NCBI GenBank assembly: GCA_918026815.1
Contig: CAKJVC010000088.1
Coordinates: forward strand, 1,116,001 to 1,180,000
Direction of reading: 5' to 3'
DNA from: Chalara sp. BL73
Taxonomy: Eukaryota > Ascomycota > Leotiomycetes > Helotiales
DNA length: 64,000 nucleotides
The notes under the pieces are model-generated. The model was not told where the DNA came from. It saw nothing but the letters and a program-made list of their open reading frames with translations, and searched no databases. Of the stretch, positions 1-10,243 are shown piece by piece. The first letter of the stretch is position 1. Each line of letters starts with the position of its first letter. The position numbers were made by a program, and so were the translations under genes.

Positions 1-262
1 AAGTTATTTTAGAGGTCTAAATGTGAATGTGGACTTCTGGGCTACGTTTGGATAAAGTTTCCAGGGTAAATAAAATATAATTACCATATGTATCTAGTGC
101 TAGACATGAATATCCAGCAGCAACCAGTCGTGGTATAATCGAGAAGTAGAATGAGCTCGATGAACCGAGGCCATGGATGAGAACTAACGTATATTTCGGT
201 GTCCCCTTCGCTTTTTGGTGGACATAGTATAATTTTTTATCATTTACCTTGATAAATGGCAT
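1..262 (-). CDS. alpha/beta-hydrolase, first exon only (cut by window edge)
   Basis: The first exon (262 down to 85) encodes 59 residues from an ATG at 262. It shows the opening of an alpha/beta-hydrolase fold: a beta-strand with the oxyanion-hole motif LVLIHGLGSSSSF at about residues 27-39, then GYSCLALDTYG. The ORF runs on past TATG|GTAATT, a good donor, and the next 84 nt contain no continuation with the expected small-residue loop, so the rest lies left of the window. The nucleophile elbow and catalytic His are not visible. In fungi this opening is typical of 3-oxoadipate enol-lactonase-like hydrolases; a role beside the neighbouring ring-cleavage dioxygenase is inference from position only. 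Confidence 0.7.
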
Positions 263-856
263 GGCGGTATATAAAATGAGTTATAAGATGTGGTGCAAAC
301 AATATCAGGATTGCTAAATGCATGGGGCGATGAGCCCGAGAGGGCGGAACGCAACCGCTCCAGCTTAAACGCGGGGCTGCCAAAACACCGGCTTTTGGAA
401 TCGGCTTTGGAGGTTGTACCATTTTCGGCGTGTTCGGCCACGCATCCCTAGGGCTTTGGTGTGGCTTTCCAGGGATATACAGAGTTTATTGGAAGAATTC
501 TAAATCGGGAATTATTGGGTTTTGAACGCCTTATACTTTCTATAAAAACCTAAATGAAAGCCTTATTGCTTGTAAGTGGACTAAAGGGTTTTCTAAGCGG
601 CATTTGGATTTCTACAGGGCTTGCATAAAGCAGCATCGACTTACGCGCGTCGGAACGACATTTTAACGAGGCACGCGGATATCTGACTAGCCATTCAGGT
701 GTCATGGAACTCTAATCCAAGATCTCTGGTAGCTCTTCATGTTTCACGTGGGTCATGTTATGTCATCTACTAATGTGCATTCCACTTTGTAAAGATCCTA
801 CAGCTCTGCAGCTCTGCTATAATGTATTGGTATTCAAAATTTTATATTGACGGCGT
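263..856. other. intergenic, no gene seen
   Basis: Between the start of the hydrolase and the 3' end of the dioxygenase, both on the minus strand. The short overlapping ORFs here have no recognisable family features. It presumably holds the hydrolase promoter. Confidence 0.5.
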
Positions 857-1925
857 TTACAAAGGTGTGAGAGATATATCATAGACAACCTCAAGTGAAG
901 CATTCGGGTTCCCCTTCAAAGGTGCTAAATCAACGACCAAGGAATCCTTTACTGCAAATACTGAGTCGTCCGTCAGATATTTACCGGCTTTGTCAAATAT
1001 TTGCGTTGTCAATGGTCGATATTTATCGTTTCCAGCCTGTGTAGATATCAGTTTACGTATTTCAATGTTTCAATATGGTGCATACAAGGAGATGGATATG
1101 AGCTGGTCTGTAAGGATGGCGATCCAAGAGTTTCAGCAGATGCCCAGCTGGCCCTATTTCCATATCAATAAAAGTCTCCACAGCGTGTTTACTGCTGGAC
1201 ATACCATCATCGGGGACAGGATATGGCGTGGGTCGGAGACAGTAAAATCCATAATATCCATTCTCGTCCGTCTTAAACTTGCCTCTTAGATTGCAATCAG
1301 CCTGGTCAGCATCCTGCTGTTCGTACAACCCGTTCGTGGAGGCTTCCCAAACATCAATAAATACGCCGGCGATCGGCTTGCGGGTTACGGCATCATGCAC
1401 ATGACCGTGCATATATGCTATCTCTCCATCCGGTGGCATGTTCTGGATAATGCTCGTGTCATTTTCCTTGATAGGTGCATCCGTACGAAAAAATGGACCA
1501 AGAATGGCTGAAGCAGTTGCCTCGTACCCTCCAGCCTCTGCTGCGAACTTTTTAGATGTGATTTCATCTACCAGCCTGGCGGAGAGACGTTGTCAATGAT
1601 GGTTGATTTCTCCAAATCCTCAAGTTACTCACGACTCAAATCCAAGTACGTCACAGACTAGCTGGCCTTCGTTCCTTTTATCAGTACTCATTTGTCCCGC
1701 CCAGTTCATCAGCTGAACGCCCGCCATCCACTCATCAACAGTGAGGTTTACCTCTCGCGCAAAGTCATGGGAGTGCTTGATCAGACTCGTTATAACTTCG
1801 CGGAAACGAGGGGTTGCATTTGGACCAATGGCTTCGATAACTGTTTTTGTGAAGGTAGGATCATACTTCGGATGTGCTCCGTCGCTCGATCCGTTTGTTG
1901 TCTTCGTCTCACCTGGAGTTGCCAT
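857..1925 (-). CDS. intradiol ring-cleavage dioxygenase (hydroxyquinol 1,2-dioxygenase type)
   Basis: Three exons (1925-1633, 1575-1086, 1036-857) give 320 aa in one frame; introns are 57 and 49 nt. The N-terminal about 100 residues form the helical dimerisation part (LTVDEWMAGVQLMNWAGQ) and are followed by EATASAILGPFFRTDAP, a signature of catechol/hydroxyquinol dioxygenases. The Fe(III) ligands are visible: Tyr182 (GLYEQQ), Tyr216 (TPYPVPDDG), His257 and His259 (RPAHIHLL). The protein should be soluble and cytosolic and cleave catechol or 1,2,4-trihydroxybenzene between the hydroxyls, giving a muconate or maleylacetate. YPVPDDG favours the hydroxyquinol subgroup, but substrate is not proved. 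It is divergent from the CoA-transferase gene at 3067. Confidence 0.9.
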
Positions 1926-3066
1926 TTTTAAAGCTATAACAAAATGTTTTAGGGATTCGTTTTAAACGTGTTCAAATAAATGTGTTTGCTGGTATACGGA
2001 GTGAACAGAAATGGTCGGCTTCATGTTTGAGAAGCGGATGCTGGGTTACCGTCGGGAGCGGGGAAATCGGCGCTGTTTTGCGGATGACCACTTGGTAGAG
2101 GTGCTATGACAAGTACCTAGGAAAGCGGAATGGTAATTGTGGGGATAGAATTATGGCCATCCGTTCTCTTGCCCCCCTCACATTTTGGGAATCTTGATCA
2201 GCAGGATTTAAGCATTTTGTTACCTCTTACAATCCACATTCGACGACGACTTTGGATCCCACTCAGGGTAGACACAGGGGTTGCAAGCGGACCAATCAGC
2301 TTGCTTTGAGGGGAAGGTGGAGATGTACACAGCTCGTCGGCAGTCTAGGAAACGGGGGCGGATACGGATACGCCCGGCGCGTATATCTTACTAAGCAAAA
2401 CCTCCGGCTACAGCGGCTACAAGCCTGAAGCTACGGCAGTTACAGGCTTAAAGTTACAATAATTACAAGTTTAAAGCTATAACAGCTACAAGTTTGCAGC
2501 TATTATAAAAGCGTAAAATTTAAACTGTTGTAAGTTTTAACTGTAGTATTTCTAAACTATAAACAGCGTAACTAGTTTATAGTCAGTTACAAATTTACAG
2601 TTACAACGGCTATAAGTTTAAAACTACAGCAGCTACAAATTCGTAACTGTTTTTGTAGCTGTTATAGTGTTAAGTTTGTAACTGGCTATAAACTAGTTAG
2701 GCTGTTTGCAGTTTTAAAAATACTGCAGTTAAAATTTACTGCAGTTTAAGTTATACGTTTTTATAGTAGCTACAAACTTGTAACTTCAAGCTTGTAGCCG
2801 TTGTAGCTTTAAGCTTGTAGCTGTAGCTTCAGGCTTGTAGCCGCTGTAGCTGGAGGTTTTGCTTAGTAATATATACGCCCCATACGCCGGGGCGTATCCG
2901 TACCCGCCCCTCTGGGAAACCCGCGGCTAACATTATTTCAGAACAAAGTTATCATACTTGATGTGAATATACTCCCATCCCTTGAATTAGTCCAGGGATT
3001 ATTGGAGATACCTTAGTATATCAACACATACTTGCCATTTTGAGCTCCTCTCTCCGACACGGCCCG
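1926..3066. promoter_or_regulatory. shared divergent promoter, split by a foldback element
   Basis: The 1.14 kb between the dioxygenase start (1925, minus) and the CoA-transferase start (3067, plus) must hold both promoters. Half of it is occupied by the element at 2354-2910. No TATA box or operator could be assigned with confidence. Confidence 0.5.
2354..2910. mobile_element. foldback / MITE-like element with long inverted arms
   Basis: A 557-bp imperfect palindrome centred near 2640. Its two arms, about 270 bp each, match as reverse complements, for example the stretch ACTAAGCAAAACCTCC near 2391-2406 and its complement near 2855-2870. The tips are GGGGGCGGATACGGATACGC on the left and its near-complement ending CGTACCCGCCCC on the right. 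Flanking 10-bp direct repeats TCTAGGAAAC (2344-2353) and TCTGGGAAAC (2911-2920) differ by one transition and look like a target-site duplication. Inside each arm a degenerate 23-bp unit (ACAAG-YYTRAAG-CTA...) repeats about four times. Many arm differences are C/T or G/A transitions. No ORF is present, so it would be non-autonomous. Confidence 0.8.
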
Positions 3067-4910
3067 ATGCCTGGACGCGACTACTCCTCGCTCGAGGAGA
3101 CCAAAAGAATCTTTGATTATCTATGTAGCCTGGATTATGAGCCAAGCTCACCTGGTGTGATAAAAGAGATCCGAAAAAATGTCGAGTTCTTTGCATCACG
3201 AGATGCACCATATTTTCCAATTCCCTTCAAAGAGACAGAAGTCACATCAGCGCTGAAAGGTATTGAAGGAAGCTTGGCCAGCGCATTGTGGGACACGAAA
3301 TGGAAAGGAGAAGCTTCTTGCAAAGTTAATATTAGCTTGGAAAAGGCGACTGCTTTCCTCTTTCAAGCCTACATAGCGAATGTGGGCGGTTATGGGAAGC
3401 TGGATCCCGAGGCAAAGAAATTCTTGAAAGGTCTTTAAATGTTTGTACGTGAGCGATGAATAGGAGCTAATGGAATTTTATCAGATACCGATCTTCTTCA
3501 AGCCCAGTCGAATCAGTATCGACGTATGTCGGCAAATCTCTACAAGACTAGGACTCCTGGTGGATATTTTCACATCCATGGATCATTGGAAGCATCAACT
3601 ACTCTCAGAATGATAGGCCTAGAGCCTCACAGACCGGATCTAACTACTCACGAATCGATCGTAAATGCAATTGAGCCAGCGGTAGAACGTTTTACTTTGG
3701 ATGAACTTGAAGGATTGAATGCCAAGCATAGTCAAGCAGGCGTTACGGCATACAAACACGAAGACTTCTTGAAAACTCAACATGTAACTCACTCTCAATT
3801 CATAGGTGTAATTATATCCGTACTTACTTTGAAAAGGGTATTGTGAATATGGGGCTTCCTCCATGGGCTGTAGTTCCCTTAGAGACAGAAACGCCACCAT
3901 CCCCGTTGCCCATCTCGTCAGGCAATCGAGTGCTCTCAGGCATCAAAGTCCTCGAGTTATGCCGGATTATCGCTGGCCCTGTAGTAACTAGGATTCTGGG
4001 CGAGTATGGAGCTGACGTGCTGAAGATTACTAGTCCGAATTTGAGTGATGTTCCTTTCTTCCAGGTAGATGGCAATATGGGCAAGCATACTGCGGAGCTT
4101 GATCTAAAGACGCCGGAGGGGAGGAAAGTTTTTGAAGAACTTCTTCAAGATGTCGATGTGGTGGTAGACGGTTATCGTCCAGGTGCGATTGAGAAATTGG
4201 GTTATGGACCCACATTCTTGACACAGCTGGCCAAGAGAAGAGAAAAAGGCCTAATCTATGTCAACGAGAATTGTTTTGGGTATGAAGGAGAATGGAAACA
4301 TCGTCCTGGCTGGCAGCAAATTGCTGATTGCGTACGTTTACTGCCCCATACTTTTTCGAGCCTCATAATAACTCATGCCATTTAGGCTAGCGGATTAGCA
4401 TGGGAACAGGGAAAATTCATGGGCCTCAATGAGCCAGTTGTGCCTCCTTTTCCAATATCTGACTATGGGACCGGCTGCATTGGCGCCATCGCAGCTCTCA
4501 CCGGCCTCTATCACCGCACCATAACAGGTGGGTCCTGGCACGGCAAAGCCTCACTCTTACAATACGACCTTCTTCTCTTTAAGATGGGGAAGTATCCCGA
4601 TTTTGTTCAAGAAGAATTGCGTAAGCTGGCCGGACCAGAATTCTTGGCGCTGAGACATAACCATAGCGTGGATCAGATCTCAGGAACGGCACTGCTGAGT
4701 ATGAAAAATCATTTTCCTGAGCTTTTCGATAAAGGGAAGTATTGCGATAGTTGGTTCGCGAATGGGTATGGGCAGGTAGTCTCGGCAGTGAAGCCGGTGG
4801 TGGAGATTGAGGGGGTTGATATAAGTTTCAAGAGGGGGAGCCGACCGAATGGCTTTGATGAGCCAACGTGGAATTTTGGTGAGGAAAATGATTATAGGAA
4901 AGAGATATGA
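3067..4910 (+). CDS. family III CoA-transferase (CaiB/BaiF type)
   Basis: Four exons (3067-3430, 3485-3783, 3837-4331, 4386-4910) give 560 aa. The first donor (GTCTTT) and second acceptor (AAAAG) are weak but keep the frame and restore family sequence. The N-terminal half holds GSLEASTTLRMIGL; the C-terminal half (from about residue 255) has the classic family III opening VLELCRII-AGPVVTRILGEYGADVLK, DLKTPEGRKVF, VVDGYRPGAIEKLG and a terminal domain ending with PTWNFGEE. Fungal members typically carry this two-lobed arrangement. Such enzymes move CoA between carboxylic acids; the acid is unknown, but the neighbours suggest an aromatic or dicarboxylic intermediate. I chose the ATG at 3067; the open frame extends slightly upstream without another ATG. 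The gene ends 135 bp from the convergent monooxygenase gene. Confidence 0.88.
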
Positions 4911-5045
4911 AAGCATAAACTTAAAGACTCTTGAAATAAAATAGCATACATATTGGAAGGCACCGCCAACCGATTCTAAAAATTATCTAATTTCTTTCAC
5001 CTCTGAGCTGGATCTTTAGTAATAACCAACTTGCTTCAGAGTTGA

Positions 5046-6477
5046 CTAGAGTGCAGTTCGATGAGGCAGCTTATCAAGTAAAGCTTTCCTCGCTGATTGG
5101 ACAGCGGCTTCCAGATCTTCTTCCCATATCCAAGTCATTCTCGTCAATAGATTCTCCCGAATCCGATCCACACTATCTTCCACACCTGGCAGCTCCATCT
5201 CGTACAAAGAGCCCCCCAGCCTACTCGTCGTGACCACTTTCTGTGTCCGTGGCCTCCTGTACTCATCGTATACAGGGAACGCCTTAGAAATGTCGTCTGC
5301 CGACTCCACTAGATCAAGCAGGCTGCTCAAGAAAAGCGCGTCTTCGATAGCCATGCCGGCGCCGGAACCTTGATGGGGCGTTGTTGCGTGCGCGGCGTCA
5401 CCGAGCAGACATACTCGATCTTTAGTGAATGATTCAGCGGGTGGGTGATCAAAGAGCGCCCAGACATCGGGTTTTTTGATCATTGAAAGGATGGATTTGA
5501 CTCTGGGTCCCCAGTTGTCGAAATCTGCCTCCATTTCTTCTTTCTTAACTGGCTTTACCCAGGCGCTATCATCCCAGACCCCATCCGCCTTGGCGCGGAA
5601 CGCGACAACTTGTATCGGAGTTAGCCATTGACGAGAAGGGGTGAGTGAAAATTACCTACCATTCATTGTTTTCCCGTGGTCTACTGGGAAAGTCAAGACA
5701 TGGCCGTGTTTTCCCAGATACATGTGGCTATTTCGAGCCAAGTCATCCCCCAAAGCTGCCGTCGCTTCCTCCATAGGGATCAACCCGCGATATGCGTATT
5801 TCCCCGAGAACACGGCGTTCGCGGCATGATTCTTCTCCCCGAGAAGAATCTGTCGTGTCCTACTCTTGATACCATCGCAACCAATCAGTGCAGAATGGCT
5901 CGCTTTCGTTCCATCCGCAAAAGTGAGCGTGACCAAATCTGGATTAGAGACGTCATAGTCGACCAACTTTTTCCCAAAATGCGCAACTCCTGGTGGAATG
6001 AGCTTCACCAACTCGTCCAGAAAATGAGCTCGATGAACCGAGCTCTGTCCCTTTGGGCTGCTCAATCCCGTGATAAAGTCACCTGCACGACCTCCATTTT
6101 CGAGGTCGTGCCCAACGAGAAAGTCAAACCATATATTGCCTTTATTCTTACTCCAATTGTTTGTGGCAATGTGATCGTATGCCTCTCTGATATCTGGGCT
6201 GATCAGGTACATTGCTTTGGTTGCATTTGCTCCGAAGGCCACACCGGCACCGATTTCTGCAAATGCTTGTGCGGCCTCATAGATTTGGATGGAAATGCCC
6301 TTCCTGAGCAGGCCAATGGAAAGACATAGCCCACCTGGTAGTTTGAATTTCGTCAGAAATATATTATTCAGAATTTATTGATCTTGGAAATCAAGGTCTC
6401 TCACCAATACCTCCACCTACAACGGCTATGTCGTAATTCTTCTTGGTTGCCTCCGGCGATGCAACCGTAGGAGCCAT
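5046..6477 (-). CDS. FAD-dependent aromatic monooxygenase (salicylate hydroxylase-like)
   Basis: Three exons (6477-6405, 6334-5660, 5608-5046) give 436 aa in frame. It has the class A flavoprotein monooxygenase signatures: the dinucleotide-binding GGGIGG at residues 21-26, the DG motif GCDGIKSR at 176-183 that contacts FAD and NAD(P)H, and the GD motif GDAAHATTPHQGSGAGMAIE from residue 319 that binds the ribityl chain. Length and motif spacing fit salicylate hydroxylase and related phenolic-acid hydroxylases. It would hydroxylate, possibly with decarboxylation, an aromatic acid and so feed the ring-cleavage dioxygenase at 857-1925; the exact substrate is inference. There is no signal peptide and it is likely cytosolic. 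An alternative is a zeaxanthin-epoxidase-like or secondary-metabolite hydroxylase role. Confidence 0.88.
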
Positions 6478-7729
6478 GACTTTGCCAAGATATACAATGG
6501 TTCCGTTTGTAAATGATGAGTGGTTGGATGAAAGCGAGCGTCCAATCCTGCATCCAACATAAAGAAGCAATTTACAGCACCGGTATCCCGTGGCTGGCCG
6601 CAGGTGGTTCTACAGAAACGTCATATGTAATGCAACAATTTGGAAGCAAGTTCATCATTCCATTACTCCAAGCGGGGGTCAGGACTTCACATCCTTGATG
6701 TCACCCACGGTTAGCATCGCCGGTAAGTTCTGTGGGGTCCTCGCAATCCGGTAAATTCATCGATATCTCTCAACGCTGGGACCTACAGTATATAGTGGTA
6801 AAAATCACTGTTTTGTTTCAATCGTGACATACACGAAGCGGAATTTCTTTCAGATTTCGACCGTGCAAAATTTTTGGGAGGCCTATAACACGTGATACAT
6901 ATACCTATTCCTCCCAGCACAGGTGATGAGTAGCACAGGATCTGTGGAGCACACGTTAGCGTGCCTGGCTAGCGTAGGACTAGGAGAGAGACTATGTAAA
7001 CCCAAATGGAGCGAAGCGATTCGAGTCCTATTGCATCGACAACTGCCTCAGCGGCTTTTAGCAGATAGCGATTCGTAATAAGATGCCGCTTCCTAATTCA
7101 GAAGTGAATTTTGAGTTAAACTTAAATATACACAAAGTTTAAAATCACTTTTTGCTTGCTTCTTTTTTGGGGGGGTGTTTTTAATGTCCTATTAAGCATT
7201 TAACTACTTCGGCCGCTTGTTGCGGAACCGCAATATTACCCAATATATCGAAATACACTTTGCCGCATATAATGAAGTTTTAGCAGCCGTCCAAGGAATT
7301 CCGCAGCTAAATTTTTTTATCAGCTCTCGCTTTCATGCCGCGAGAAGAGTCTGACCTGACAGCTAGGTTGATCAGTATAAGAAAATCTTGTTGACCTTTA
7401 CCATCAAAGCTTTCTGATAGTTAAGTAAGAATCCAATCAAGGAGATCGACTTTTATACTATACATATAGCGAAGACGCAGACAACTTCTGCTTGGCCTGA
7501 ATTCTGGGAAAGGAAGCAAAAAAGGTTCGAGTTGAGGAGATCTTGAACACCAAGAATCATCTGGCAAACATTGTCAATAGTGAAGACAACACGGATTGAA
7601 TCTTTAACTTATATAATTTCATATTTGGCGGGCCAACTTTTTGCTCTTATTATCACTATTAATGCCAACCAATCTGTCTTGTGCTTTATTCCGAGACTCG
7701 ACGAAAGATGCTATCTCCTCTAACCGCGC
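6478..7729. other. intergenic, no gene seen
   Basis: This contains the promoter of the monooxygenase and the 3' region of the MFS transporter. It includes a G-tract near 7170 and a CACGTG motif near 6888. The only ORF (6513-6698, plus) overlaps the promoter region and has no family features. Confidence 0.45.
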
Positions 7730-9430
7730 TCATATTTTCTCCACCCTACATCCAACCTGCTTGATCCTAACCACACACAAAAACCCGCACCCAATCATAC
7801 TCACCAGGCCGCCAAAGATTTGGGTATATAGAAAGCTACCGCCACTGACATCCACCAAGGCACCTGCGATTGGTGGCCCGCCTAGCGCAGCGAAGCTTAA
7901 AATACTGAGCGCCATCCCGAGACGTGTGCCTGTTTTGTTGAGATCTTTGGTGAGGGAGGACATGCCACCCATGGATATTCCTTGGACTGCAGCGTTAAAG
8001 AGGCCATAGATGGCTGCGAATGCGTAGAGGGCATTCACGGAGGAGATGGCGATCCAGACGAAGAACATTACGCCAAGGAGGAAGATGGAAGGGAGGAGGG
8101 TGTTGACTTGGCCTAGATAGTGGTCAGCTATTAGGGCTGGGAAAACTGATCAATTGATTAGCATATGGCCGGGATCGTAGGTATGAGCAAGATACTCAAA
8201 GGTGTGGGTGATATATACACATACTCCGACCTGGAACTCCCACTGCACTAAGAATTAAAAGTATGCTCAGAGACGTCGACTCAGACACACCGATGATAGT
8301 CTTTGCATAATAGTTGATCTATCATCTACATCAGCACCATTCAGCTTCCACAAACCAAACCAGTGACTTACAAAATTAAAAGCAAAATACAACCCTAGAT
8401 ACACGAAGAACATCCCTATCACAAAGAGGACATACACTGGCTCTCTAAACGCTTGTCTCTCGATCCATGGCCCGCTTCTTCTCGGTGGAATTCTCGTCCT
8501 TGCCAACGTCAAGATAATGGCCATGTTTCCCAACATCACAAATCCCATCACCCTAACGGTCCACGGGAACCCGACCTTGGGCAGCAATTGCTGCGCGATG
8601 AGGGGGAACACCACTCCGCCGGTCGCGCTCCCCGTCGCCACAGTGGAAATCGCAAGCGCTCTTTTCTTCACAAAGTACGTGCTCATGCAGCTCATGGTCG
8701 GCGCGAGGATGAAGCCGTTGCCGATCCCTTGGACGGCACCTTGAACCAGAAGTATCTGCCAGAAAGAGGTGCAGATGGCGGTGGTGAAGATGCCGATGAT
8801 CTGCAGGGAGAAGCCGAAGCAGAGCACATGGCGGTAGAAGCCGGCGTCGAAGAGCCGGCCGGAGAGGGAGCCGAGAAAGCAAAAGAAAAACATTTGCAGG
8901 GAGCCGGGCCAAGCCCAGACGTTGCGGCCGAGACCTGGTTCGAAGCCGGAGTCGGGCTTGAGGTAGTGCGCGAGGAAGAAGCCGTACGAGGATGCGTAGC
9001 CCATGGCATTGAAGAGGCAGAGGTGTCCTTGGACAACTGTCTTGTGTTAGGGAGCCGGCCATGTAAGTTCTAGAAGCTCACTTCAGAAGACCAGGGGCAG
9101 TTTAGTGCTTAATGGTCTGTGAAGGCATAGGAGAGAAATACCTTGAAGCCAAGCTTGAAGTCCTCCATCAGGAGCGGGCCCAGGATCTGGATATGACCTT
9201 GCAGTACGAGCCGTCAAGACTCGCTGAATGATATTTGGCGGTGTTGTTGATTTGTCCTTCCCTTCCCCAAAGTCTCTTCCGCCAGGAGCATCCTCAATAT
9301 CGGTGTCCAGACTTCCCCTATAGGACGAGCCATTATAGGTTGGCTCGTTTTTGTGTCTTTCGTGAACTCCTTTTTCTCCATATATTGTGGCCGCTAGTGG
9401 TCGGGCTGGGTTGATAGAATGACTTGACAT
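7730..9430 (-). CDS. MFS transporter, monocarboxylate (MCT/SLC16) type
   Basis: Four exons (9430-9142, 9036-8372, 8318-8225, 8145-7730) give 487 aa. A hydrophilic cytosolic N-terminus of about 86 residues is followed by PDGGLQAW (87-94), the signature just before TM1 in fungal MCT-like carriers. About twelve hydrophobic segments follow, including VQGIGNGFILAPTMSC in TM4 and ILSAVGVPGR in the second half. Predicted to sit in the plasma membrane and move a carboxylate or a related metabolite with protons. It is next to aromatic-degradation genes, so uptake of an aromatic acid is a reasonable inference. The start is the ATG at 9430; the frame extends upstream only through a non-ATG codon. Confidence 0.87.
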
Positions 9431-10243
9431 GACACAATATATCAAAGGTGCTCGCACCGAAAGCCATGGCACTGGAAACTGTACCGATTTTGGTAGTTTC
9501 GTATGGGGTCTCGAACTCTAAACGTGATTTGGAAGTTATAATCTAAGTCAAAGATTCAGAATAGCAGTGGGGTTGAAGACTTTTTAAGCATCGCAGCGAA
9601 GCTCTCGGCATCCCATCCCGATTGCAAGAGTGGGTTAGCTTGGCCCTGTGGAGACATATATCGTGGAAAAGGCTCCGGAGTGCGAAGTCGGGGCCGTTCA
9701 CTTCGAAGTCCTGCCTTACGGCGTAACGAATAACTCAATTTTTAATGCACAACCGACATTAGGGCACTCTGGAAATGCCTGGAGTTATCAAGAACAAGTT
9801 GTTACGATCCAATATCTAGTTGAAGGGGTATATATCCCCCACCCTCCCCCTTCCCGCTGGCTAAGGGTACATACATGCGCATCACATATCAGGAAAGTTA
9901 TGAAACGAGGTGTGAAAAATAGCAATATATGGTAAGGACTTGATGCCCGGTTGAAGTGGGTATATTCTCTATCCTTTTCCCTCCATAAAGGGTATATACA
10001 TGGTCTCAATCGAAACCTTCATAATCATCGCTCATTTAGACGCCATATCTCATAGATGTCCGGTTGATGGATCATCCCCGCCCAATGCTGTTGAAATTAC
10101 AATGAAAGCTTTTGTCTTTATGCCCCACCAGAAACGCCGATGTTGAGATCGTCTCCACTGCTAGACTCAAAGACGGACGCTCATTACCTATGATATATGA
10201 CACCAAATGCCCCCCCTCACAAACGAAATATTAATGACACGCT
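9431..10243. other. intergenic with a degenerate direct repeat
   Basis: The MFS promoter and the 3' flank of the methionine synthase gene. The ORFs here are short, overlapping on both strands and pass through the repeat at 9820-10002, so I do not call a gene. Confidence 0.5.
9820..10002. repeat. two degenerate direct copies, about 55 bp
   Basis: Copy 1 (9820-9877) and copy 2 (9951-10002) share the plan TTGAAG, G-run, TATAT, pyrimidine-rich core, AAGGGTA-ATACATG, with small indels. They are 73 bp apart. Function unknown; they could be a worn duplication of a promoter-like segment. Confidence 0.5.

Noticed and set aside
5676..6329. 217-aa plus-strand ORF
   Set aside because: It is antisense to the FAD monooxygenase, whose three FAD motifs lie on the minus strand.
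8453..9073. 206-aa plus-strand ORF
   Set aside because: It is antisense to exon 2 of the MFS transporter; its charged, low-complexity sequence comes from the GC-rich coding strand.
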